Shown: in pieces, positions 54,901 through 64,000 of the stretch
Layout of the letters: each line of letters opens with the position of its first letter
How positions within the stretch are numbered: position 1 is the first letter of the stretch
From: Wuchereria bancrofti
Taxonomy: Eukaryota > Nematoda > Chromadorea > Rhabditida > Onchocercidae
Assembly: GCA_005281725.1 (NCBI GenBank)
Contig: SSBO01000013.1
Span: 504,518 to 568,517 of the forward strand
DNA length: 64,000 nt
Direction of reading: 5' to 3'
The notes under the pieces: model-generated
Told to the model about the DNA's origin: nothing
Seen by the model: the letters and a program-made list of their open reading frames with translations, nothing else
Databases searched by the model: none
Position numbers and translations under genes: made by a program

Positions 54901-57114
54901 TTTCTGTTGATCCCACATAAATGCATCTTCTTCATCAACCACATGACGACACTGGTTTGGTAAGTCTTGCAGCCATTTCTTACCTCTGGAATGATACTAC
55001 TGAATAGAAAATATACGAAAACTGTTTTAACTTATTAAAAGATTTCAAAGTTGATCGAATCTCATTATGTTGTGTTTTTTAAAATATGAATCACAAAAAT
55101 TTGTTTGAAATGAAAATATACTTTGCTTTCAGTCTTATACACTGAACAACCAATAAAAATGAACGTAAATATTGCAGATCAGATGCTTCATTGAACTGTT
55201 GTTCATCATTATTCTCCTTGTCATTTAATATATTTAAATTCCCATTTTCTTTATCTTCATTTACGTTCTGCAAAAGAAGCCTTCATAATTTAACAGCTTG
55301 TCACGTTTTACGTGCAATCATCAATAATAAATAATGGCTAAATAAACACGTAGTTGTTCCTGAGTAACATTAAAATGAAAGTATATGCAATAAGCAACTG
55401 GAACTAAATAAAACTTTTGGTTTAGTTGTTTAAAACGTAATTAACAATGAATGACCTGCTTTATTTCTAAGGAATGGCTTCGCAATCGGTCTCCACGCAC
55501 CATGCCTTTTCCTCCTTAAATTTTTTCAATCTACCAAAAGGCAAAAATTCTTGAAGAACTGAACATTAATTTAAGTTACTTTGAGTGCATCATGAGTTTT
55601 AAAATCTGCATAAAATAATAAACAAAAAAGACTTTCAATTTTATCGTTAAGAAACAAATCCGAACCCATGTTTTTTTTTTTTAATTTTCGAAATCGGCGA
55701 GAACAGGACCTAAGATGAGTCAATCAGAATGAGTATTTGATATTAATTTCATGTCCCAAAATGTGAAAAACTTAGAACTTGCAACAAATCGTTTGGGTCT
55801 TTTAACTGTGGAGTTTACTTCTGATAAATTCGATACCTCGAAACAATTTACAGCTCTTTTCCGGTTCATATAATGATCAACATCTCGCTCTTTTGATTGT
55901 AACGCATGATCATATTTAAAAAATATGCCAAGTCATATAAAAAATAGTGCTGATAAATGTATCTAAAGTTTTCTGACATAAAAATAATAAACACTGGGTC
56001 ACAGTATCTTCCTACAAGTATTCATAGCATACATACCATTATCGGCTGCGCCACTACTGCCTTCATCACTTTTCGCTTCCAGCCATTCGTTAACAACCTT
56101 TTCCTCATCTAAATGACATTGAAAAGTTTGAGATATGGCAGGCAAAAACCTAACGATCACATTTTGGAACGTGTTCATGTTGAAGTCCTACAAAATAACA
56201 GACCGAGTAGTGGGTATATCAAGTTCTTTATTGTCGATAAATCTGAAAAAAATTTAATGCTCAACGAAATATTAACTGAAGAGTAAAACTTAGAAAAAGG
56301 AAATTCTTTTTCCCTAACATAAAACCAACGTAATCCGAGCTTTACACTTTTATTTTATTCCCTTTTTAAAAGAGACGATGACCATTTATTCCAGGAATTC
56401 ACATATTTCGGAAATACAGTGTTAAAAAAACGTTCCATACATAATTTTCATTATAAAGCAAGAAAAAATCATACTTCTCTAATAGCTAATTCTTTTACAG
56501 TTGGTGGAGACTCTGGCATTTTCACAACTCCAGATATCTTCCCAGAACGTGGAGTAACCTCATGTACGTGCGAAACAGAATGGAAATGTACGCATTTATC
56601 CTTAATCCATTCCTTTGCTCTCATTGTTATACGTTGAACTCTTTTCTGAGTAATATTTAGCAATATGGGCTTCAACGATACCGATGGAAGCTCGCAAGTT
56701 ATCTAGAAATGTACAAAAACTAGAGAAGAAATTTAACAGAGTCGACAATTACTCACAATATTAGTTCTAGTATACAATCAGTAACTGGATGACTTCTCCA
56801 AAAATATTCACTTACACGATTCGTTTATAACATACAATCATATCTCACAAAAGAGATATGGAATTCAAAGCAAAGCGATGGATTTATAATGTCGAAATGT
56901 TATGCAAACATAAAAACAGCAATTAAAGATGTATCTCAAAGTTTCTTACTGCAGCCTTTGATCTTGTCCTGTAAATCGATTTCCGTAAATTCACTGATGT
57001 ACGTCGCTTGTTGTCCAGAGTAATGACTTTTCTTTCAAGCGTTTTCCTATTGCTGCTACTACGACAGTTAAAATTTGATGCATCGTCAGGAACGGCATTA
57101 TTGCCATGCCTCAT
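51949..57114 (-). pseudogene. ATAD5: ATAD5/Elg1-like clamp-unloader gene, apparently decayed
   Basis: ATAD5 (Elg1) forms an RFC-like complex that unloads PCNA from DNA. Upstream exons with usable splice sites run from the ATG at 57114 (56952 donor, then about 56703-56472, 56190-56040, 55268-55100, 54985-54815, 54715-54600, 53822-53597). Then comes the RFC-like core: RPMETDELVVDG with RKLCDWINMWKERL (53.4 kb), RYKMHVLEIASNEKR (52.9 kb, matching the strand and helix after Walker A), SIILVDD, LFWCDVIYD (Walker B region, 52.5 kb) and AEQYDGDLRACINQLQFYSG (52.0 kb). Lesions: TGA at the conserved Trp just before the core (about 53434); TAA before the Walker A exon region; Walker A reads YGHY, then a one-base loss, then AGN instead of GxxGxGK; Walker B lacks its acidic pair; and a frameshift lies near 52050. 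Each lesion could be a base-calling error, but together they point to loss of ATPase function. Confidence 0.65.
54115..54174. repeat. Perfect 30-bp tandem duplication
   Basis: The 30-bp unit beginning TTGCAGAAAGTCAGCGAG occurs twice without a mismatch (54115-54144 and 54145-54174). It lies within the ATAD5-like locus. On the minus strand both units contain TGA in the frame that continues into a Lys/Arg-rich open stretch, so it is probably non-coding or part of the decay. Confidence 0.95.
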
Positions 57115-57120
57115 TTATGT

Positions 57121-57145
57121 CATTTTAGTTCCTGAAAAAATAAAA
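57121..57145 (-). promoter_or_regulatory. Candidate trans-splice acceptor of the ATAD5-like gene
   Basis: On the minus strand a run of T followed by CAG (AG at 57133-57132) lies about 17 bases upstream of the ATG at 57114, as expected for spliced-leader addition. A two-codon open frame (ATG ACA TAA) lies between this site and the start codon. Confidence 0.45.
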
Positions 57146-57699
57146 TTAATTGCTTCCCTTACAAGCAAAAAGATCAGTTAACAGTCGAAATAAAAAGAAC
57201 AATGATAAGAACTACAAACCCTACAACAGTATCACTCATTCCGTTTGAGAACAATTTCTTGATGTCAAAATGGATATATCACTGCCACTTCGCAACAATC
57301 TTTCGGTGATTACGCCTGAAAATCCCGCCTCTCGCATAGATTTGGCATACAAACATTCCTACATTTACAACAAACGGAAATTAGGCAGACTAGAACGAAG
57401 GTTATAGTATTATGTAGATTATTCGTAAAACAACATTATTGGACAGCAAAGGTCCAAAATTTCAGGTCTGCACGTTTTGAGGTCAAAGAAAGTTTTTGAA
57501 AATACTTTAGAAAAGAAAAATTATTTACAATTTTAATAATTAAGAAAACGAAGTTTATCCAAAAACAAGTCAAAGTATTCCGCCGTCTTTTTTTGGCTGT
57601 TTTTTTCAATTATATCAGAGTTATTTAATGCTCTGAAGTTAAGTAATATTAATTTGTGATAGTTTTCAATTTCCAGATTAACTCAGCTAAAATTTTCTA

Positions 57700-57719
57700 A
57701 TATATATATATATATATAT
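57700..57719. repeat. (TA)n microsatellite
   Basis: An uninterrupted TA run of about ten units lies upstream of the ATAD5-like gene. Confidence 0.9.
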
Positions 57720-57787
57720 CAAGAACCCTTTCCTCTCACTATTACAGATATTTTTGACACTTCAATAATCCACAGTACCAAAAAAGT

Positions 57788-57893
57788 TTTACAGTAATAC
57801 ATTCGCTAACGACGGCATAGGCCTACAGTAATTCTTGTTATACAGTAATGCATTTGTTAAAAACAACATGGACTTACAGTAGTATTTGCAAGT
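57788..57893. repeat. Imperfect ~51-bp tandem repeat
   Basis: Two diverged units begin TACAGTAATRCATTYGYTAA and each contains a second ACAGTA about 35 bases later. The copies differ by several substitutions, so the duplication is old. It lies in non-coding DNA. Confidence 0.65.
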
Positions 57894-58004
57894 AACATGG
57901 ATAATATTAACGGTCGAGTAAATAATAATTAATGCATGAAATGCGATAGTTGTTGCATGTATTATTGGTTGACAAATTAATAAATTAAATTTTTACATTT
58001 TAAA

Positions 58005-59648
58005 GATGTCTCAAACTAAAAAATAGAATTTTTTCTAAAAATTTGCACTAATATACAAAAAATTTTCTTTTTTCTTTCTCTTTTCTTTTGAAACAGAACA
58101 AAATATTAAATTAATGCTAACAATCATAACATGAGTAGCAAAAACAGACAAAAAAATCATCATATAAATAGTAAAACCAAAAAAAAAAAAAAATTTTCGA
58201 ATCTATTTTTTCATTTTTTTTTCAATTGTTGTAACTTCTTTTTTATTTATTGCATTCTTTCACTTCATCGAAACTTTTAAATTTTAATGGTTGTTTAAAA
58301 AAAAGAAAAAAGTGAAAAAAAATATTCAATCAAAAGTTCCTGATCATTCTATTTGGATCAATGAAAGAAGAAATGGATGAGTGGATGAATGGTTGAATGG
58401 ATGCGGTAATAATAATTGCGACAATATTTGCTGATAATTATTAATCCTCTAATAGACATTTATCATAATAATCCATCTACTGCATAATTTACAGTGATTT
58501 TTATTATCATTGTTAACAAGTTAAAATTGTTCAGTTGCTGAAAAATTCATTAACAATGGTATGCTTTGCAAATGTATTGCTAATATTGGCGACAGTTTAT
58601 GTGACAAAATGCGCCATTCATTTTGATGGTATGAATTTTGCTTCTTTTTTTTATTTTTGTAATCGCTAAAAAAAGAAAAAATATTATATTATTAAAAGAT
58701 GTAGAAAACACAAAAATTCTTGAAATGTTAATTAACTCTAAAAAAAATTGAGTGAAAAATTTTTTTTGAAATATTTTAATTGCTATTTTTGTTTTTTCTT
58801 TTTAGCGTTAGCTTTAAAGAGTTTGTAATATTTTTCATTTATAATTTTATGTTGTTAAGTAGAAATCTTGCAAAATAAAAATAAAATTGGAAAGAAAGAA
58901 ATAAATGAGCGAATGACGAAATTTTTCGAAAAAAGTGAAAAAAATAGCAAGGAAAGGTTGATTATTAAAAATAAGGAAAAATTTTTAAGAAAAAATAATA
59001 GATGCTAGAAGTTTAATAAATGTGAAGATACAAATTATGAGTTGAAGTTAAAATTGAAAAGAAATTATGAGTTAAAATCGTAAGTTGAAATCATTAATTA
59101 AAAATTGTGAGCTAAAAAATTATGGCAAAACTATAAGTTTTAAAGATTATAAGTTAATCATGAATTGTGGTTACTAATAATTTGAAAATTAAAACTAAAC
59201 GTGCTAAAGTGATAAAGATTACAGTAATTTTACATTAAAAAAATGTATTTTATGTTATATTAAGCAATTTATTGCTTCTGAATTTTTTCCTTTTAAATTC
59301 ACAAATTTTGCTGTTTTGTTTTCATCCAAAAATCAATAATTTCTTCATATGTCTACATGATTTTTTATATTTATTTATATATTTATTGCTAGGCATTATG
59401 TGAAGATCATAAGTTTAAATGATAAGCCAGAAATGAGTCATTGCTGTAAAAAAAATAACAAAGTGGAAATTTATTTGCGAATTACATCATTTATATTTAT
59501 ATAAAGTTTATGTTAATTAAGCCATGTTTAAGCCTTCATTAGATATAGTCTTCATTATATTGAACAGACACAAGTTGAATTTTAGAAATTTTGTGGAGAA
59601 TTTGAAAATAATTTACAATTGTATTTTTTTCTTTTTTAAATGACATTG
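58005..59648. repeat. 1.64-kb duplicated segment, copy 1
   Basis: This block, beginning GATGTCTCAAACTAAAAAAT and ending TTTAAATGACATTG, recurs directly at 59650-61293 with an offset of 1,645 bp and appears identical wherever I compared it. The copies are separated by a single N at 59649. The position of the N at the junction suggests two overlapping contig ends placed side by side rather than a true tandem duplication. Confidence 0.9.
58556..58628 (+). CDS. Possible signal-peptide first exon (copy 1)
   Basis: ATG opens a 24-codon exon that encodes a hydrophobic leader (MVCFANVLLILATVYVTKCA then IHFD), with a GTATGA donor in phase 1. It has the form of a secretory signal peptide. The same exon recurs at 60201-60273 because the whole 1.64-kb segment is present twice. 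I could not find a second exon in phase nearby, so the gene is unproven. Confidence 0.35.
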
Positions 59649-59649
59649 N
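59649..59649. other. Undetermined base (N) at duplication junction
   Basis: A single N lies exactly between the two copies of the 1.64-kb segment. This is what a scaffold join of two contigs with unmerged overlapping ends would leave. Confidence 0.95.
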
Positions 59650-61293
59650 GATGTCTCAAACTAAAAAATAGAATTTTTTCTAAAAATTTGCACTAATATA
59701 CAAAAAATTTTCTTTTTTCTTTCTCTTTTCTTTTGAAACAGAACAAAATATTAAATTAATGCTAACAATCATAACATGAGTAGCAAAAACAGACAAAAAA
59801 ATCATCATATAAATAGTAAAACCAAAAAAAAAAAAAAATTTTCGAATCTATTTTTTCATTTTTTTTTCAATTGTTGTAACTTCTTTTTTATTTATTGCAT
59901 TCTTTCACTTCATCGAAACTTTTAAATTTTAATGGTTGTTTAAAAAAAAGAAAAAAGTGAAAAAAAATATTCAATCAAAAGTTCCTGATCATTCTATTTG
60001 GATCAATGAAAGAAGAAATGGATGAGTGGATGAATGGTTGAATGGATGCGGTAATAATAATTGCGACAATATTTGCTGATAATTATTAATCCTCTAATAG
60101 ACATTTATCATAATAATCCATCTACTGCATAATTTACAGTGATTTTTATTATCATTGTTAACAAGTTAAAATTGTTCAGTTGCTGAAAAATTCATTAACA
60201 ATGGTATGCTTTGCAAATGTATTGCTAATATTGGCGACAGTTTATGTGACAAAATGCGCCATTCATTTTGATGGTATGAATTTTGCTTCTTTTTTTTATT
60301 TTTGTAATCGCTAAAAAAAGAAAAAATATTATATTATTAAAAGATGTAGAAAACACAAAAATTCTTGAAATGTTAATTAACTCTAAAAAAAATTGAGTGA
60401 AAAATTTTTTTTGAAATATTTTAATTGCTATTTTTGTTTTTTCTTTTTAGCGTTAGCTTTAAAGAGTTTGTAATATTTTTCATTTATAATTTTATGTTGT
60501 TAAGTAGAAATCTTGCAAAATAAAAATAAAATTGGAAAGAAAGAAATAAATGAGCGAATGACGAAATTTTTCGAAAAAAGTGAAAAAAATAGCAAGGAAA
60601 GGTTGATTATTAAAAATAAGGAAAAATTTTTAAGAAAAAATAATAGATGCTAGAAGTTTAATAAATGTGAAGATACAAATTATGAGTTGAAGTTAAAATT
60701 GAAAAGAAATTATGAGTTAAAATCGTAAGTTGAAATCATTAATTAAAAATTGTGAGCTAAAAAATTATGGCAAAACTATAAGTTTTAAAGATTATAAGTT
60801 AATCATGAATTGTGGTTACTAATAATTTGAAAATTAAAACTAAACGTGCTAAAGTGATAAAGATTACAGTAATTTTACATTAAAAAAATGTATTTTATGT
60901 TATATTAAGCAATTTATTGCTTCTGAATTTTTTCCTTTTAAATTCACAAATTTTGCTGTTTTGTTTTCATCCAAAAATCAATAATTTCTTCATATGTCTA
61001 CATGATTTTTTATATTTATTTATATATTTATTGCTAGGCATTATGTGAAGATCATAAGTTTAAATGATAAGCCAGAAATGAGTCATTGCTGTAAAAAAAA
61101 TAACAAAGTGGAAATTTATTTGCGAATTACATCATTTATATTTATATAAAGTTTATGTTAATTAAGCCATGTTTAAGCCTTCATTAGATATAGTCTTCAT
61201 TATATTGAACAGACACAAGTTGAATTTTAGAAATTTTGTGGAGAATTTGAAAATAATTTACAATTGTATTTTTTTCTTTTTTAAATGACATTG
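59650..61293. repeat. 1.64-kb duplicated segment, copy 2
   Basis: This is the second copy of 58005-59648 in the same orientation. It continues without a break into the unique sequence at 61294, just as copy 1 continues leftward into unique sequence. That is the pattern expected if only one copy exists in the genome. Confidence 0.9.
60201..60273 (+). CDS. Possible signal-peptide first exon (copy 2)
   Basis: This is identical to the exon at 58556-58628. It is the nearer candidate first exon for the gene fragments that follow on the plus strand, but the exon at about 61660 does not continue its frame without an immediate stop. Confidence 0.3.
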
Positions 61294-61829
61294 TCATTTT
61301 TGGTGACATTTGAAAATTCTGAAAATAATTTAAGATTGGATTTTATAAGAACCCTATTGATTTTTGTTTTATTATTTAGTGAAAAATAAAAGAAATGGTT
61401 TTTTTATCAAATTTGCAAAGTTATGTGTCAGTGTAATGTTCGAACCATTTAGTTCATATTTAGGTTTACTTCTAAAATTCTTAAACTGATTGAATAATTT
61501 TGTGATATATTAATTTTTCAAAATTTTTTCATGAATAAGAAAAAAACGAAAAAGCAATTATTTTTTGAAATATTTTGTTTATTTACTAAGACTTTTTGAT
61601 ATTTCCATGAGGTTTTAGCATTTTTTTACATCCATGAATTTTTTTGCAATTTTTAGGATGCAACTGTTGAAAATCTGAACAAAATTCAGTAACAAATAAT
61701 TCAAATGGAAAGAATCGCTGATGAATCAATAAATTTAGCTCAAAAGAACACGAAAATTTGCTAACAGTAATACAAATTAAAATAAATAGTCATTGACAAA
61801 GCCTCAAGAAATTGATGCATTAAAACAAT

Positions 61830-63937
61830 TTATGAAAACAATCCAACTGATCGTATGCGGCTAAATTTACTCTTACGTCAGATTTTTTTAAAGCAACGTG
61901 ATATTCGTTCGATTCAGAAATGGAATGATTCATTTGCTAATGACGAAGAATTTAGTGAAATTTCAAATGGACATATGCATTTAAATTTAAATACTACATT
62001 AAAAGATGAAATTATGTGATAAAAAATTGTACGGATGATGAAGATCGAATAGTTATGGTTAGTTTAATTAATTAAATTTAATTTAGTTTTTGTTTTTTAG
62101 AGATGATTTTAATAAAATTACGAAGCTTTTTTCATTATCATTCCAAAATTGAGCAAGAAATACCATAAGAGAAAATAAAGATTGCTTATTTGTTTCTCCC
62201 TGTATATCACGGATTTTTCAATATAATTAGTTGAGAATAGAAAATAAGCTAAACATGAAAAAAAAACATTTAATCTGCAATCTTCTAAGATAATAAATAA
62301 CATATATAATAATAAATAACACTTCATTTCACCGAGACTTCCAAAATGAAAAAAAAAAAGTTTTACTGATGATAATAATTTACGTTTGATAGAGCCAAAA
62401 CTTTTGTTGCTGCAATTAAAATTAATTAAGCTATTGTTGTTATGCGACTAACGATAGCTGAAAAATATCAAATCGAAGCAATTTTCAAAAATTCAAAGCA
62501 ATTATAATCATCCAATTAAAACTTTCAAACATAAAACTTTCAAATCGTCTGATATTTCACGTTATTATTTCTAAAATTTAATTTTGAAAATTTCTCAAGA
62601 TTTTAAATCTAATATTTCAAATTCGGTTTTATTTGCATTATTGTTAACTTTTAAATCAATAAGTAAAAAGAAGATATTACAGGGTGAAATGCTTGAATTA
62701 TTTGGTGGTAGCACTGAAAATTCGCCTAATTTTGGTGCAGGTATAATCATTTAATATTGAAAATGCTGAGAAGGCTTTTATCAGATGAAGTGATATTGAA
62801 ATTAAAAAGTAAATTAATTAATTATGATTTGTACTTTATAATAAGCCATTTGATGTTTCTCAAATTTCGTTCAATTATCATACCATAAAATTTGGTTATA
62901 TTGTTTCTAACATTTTATTTTAATGTGAATGAAAATAAATAGACTAATCAGTTTTTAAATAACAATTTAGCAATTAATATAGCAAAGTTCTACTCTTCAT
63001 TTAACACTTAGTCTGCAGTGATTATTTAAGTCTAAATTATTCTATTATATATGTCTTAATTTCATCCCTAATTTTTATTTAATTAATTGTATCGTATATT
63101 TTTAACTTAGCACTGAGTCTTGTTATGTTTGTAATATGCAATGATAATATGCTAAAAGAATATGTATTGATTGATTTATTCAATAAAATGTATTGTTCTA
63201 TTCGTTTCCATGGATACAGCAACAGTTACATGCTGGGCCAATGATGAACAGAAGCTAGGCTAATTCAGTATGAATTATATCCAACAAATCAGGAAAAGTA
63301 AGTTCACAAATAATTTTTTATTTTATTAACTGATACATTTTTATAATATATGGCCAATTTTTTAAATGTAAAATTAATTTTTGGCTCTTCCCTTCTTTAC
63401 TTTTTTTGTCAAAAATTGCACTATCAACCTCACAAAGAGCAAATTTTTATTTTAAAATTAAAAAAGAAATGATTTTGCTAATTTAAAGTATTTTATTTTA
63501 TCTTTTGAAGAATTTTACAATTTAATACAGGAATTGTGCTACTCAGTTAGTATCTGTTGTGGTACGTAAACTTTCAAAATTTCGTCAACTTTCAAACTTT
63601 CAGACTTTTAAAAATTTTCAACTTTCAAAATGTTAAGCTTAAATCAATTGCTAAACGAATGGAAAATTTAAAATAAGGAATTGTAAAGTTGAAGAAGGAA
63701 ATTACAAAAAATTCAAAAACAACTATTTTATCTTTTTTCGTCCACAATTATAATGTCACTAACTTTTAAGTTATTACGAAATTGCAACTTGTGTATTTTT
63801 TAGATTTCGTTCACTATTGGACGACGAATATTAAAAGAAGTATCAGTTAAAAGTTTAGGAGGACATATATTTGAATCCAGCAATTCAAAGCAATTCAGCA
63901 GTTCATTATTAGCAATAATTCGAAATCGTTTGAAAGG
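61830..63937 (+). CDS. Unrecognised gene, partial, running off the window
   Basis: Several plus-strand pieces look like exons of one gene. One is an open stretch at about 61820-62017 (NNPTDRMRLNLLLRQIF, then RDIRSIQKWND). The next is 62683-62740 (GEMLELFGGSTENSPNFGAG). Then come 63220-63297 (TVTCWANDEQKLG, then LIQYELYPTNQEK), an exon from about 63532 (NCATQLVSVV), and from about 63804 (ISFTIGRRILKEVSVKSLGG) to a GTATTC donor near 63938. Splice phases agree from 62683 on only if one base is missing after KLG in the third piece, where an in-frame TAA now stands. This may be a sequencing error or a real break. No domain is recognised, and the start and end are unknown. Confidence 0.4.
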
Positions 63938-64000
63938 TATTCAGAAATATTTAATTTCTTTTTTCATAGAAAGAAAGGAAGCTTATACTGCTAAGCGTTT

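Larger units (their letters stand above)
57146..58004. other. Intergenic region upstream of the ATAD5-like gene
   Basis: No gene is supported. It contains the TA microsatellite and the ~51-bp tandem repeat listed separately. It probably also holds the promoter of the minus-strand gene. Confidence 0.5.

Noticed and set aside
53589..57114. TGA read as Trp (recoding) to explain the TGA in the ATAD5-like gene
   Set aside because: Intact neighbours (NELF-C/D and pas-1) use TGA as their stop, and other lesions in the same gene (a TAA and frameshifts) would remain.

Overview
The window looks like nuclear DNA from a parasitic nematode, most likely a filarial or other spirurid (clade III) worm. It is AT-rich, its genes are split by many introns of roughly 50 to 1,500 bp, and it carries two exact copies of the nematode SL1 spliced-leader sequence. 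The protein matches below rest on family knowledge; no search was run. Two single-N positions (39379 and 59649) show that this is draft assembly.

Layout. Positions 973-6551 (+) hold a complete 13-exon gene for NELF-C/D (TH1), a subunit of the negative elongation factor that pauses RNA polymerase II. Positions 7580-22998 (-) hold the large Mediator kinase-module subunit MED12 (dpy-22 / mdt-12), convergent with NELF-C/D. Positions 24725-31564 (+) hold a 13-exon ABHD17-like serine hydrolase with an intact Ser-Asp-His triad and a Cys-rich acylation-type cluster. Positions 31565 to about 39100 appear gene-free. The 39.1-45.1 kb region is a graveyard: LTR-like debris, two SL1 copies facing inward, a roughly 100-bp repeat present twice, and the broken zinc-finger region of a PRDM14-like gene. 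Positions 45.4-46.4 kb hold a small unrecognised minus-strand gene with a duplicated 3' end. Positions 46995-48637 (+) hold an unrecognised gene with two possible first exons, one of them encoding a membrane segment. Positions 48732-50694 (-) hold a complete 20S proteasome alpha-6 gene (pas-1 / PSMA6). Positions 51949-57114 (-) hold an ATAD5/Elg1-like gene whose AAA+ core carries several disabling changes. Positions 58005-61293 are a 1,645-bp segment present twice, with an N exactly at the junction, which suggests an assembly artefact. Positions 61.6 kb to the window end hold exons of an unrecognised plus-strand gene that runs off the window.

The first two genes both act on RNA polymerase II transcription, but they are convergent and nothing shows that they are co-regulated. 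The most interesting points are NELF-C/D in a nematode (C. elegans is generally regarded as lacking NELF), the two genomic SL1 copies outside any recognisable SL RNA gene, and the apparent decay of PRDM14-like and ATAD5-like genes beside intact neighbours.
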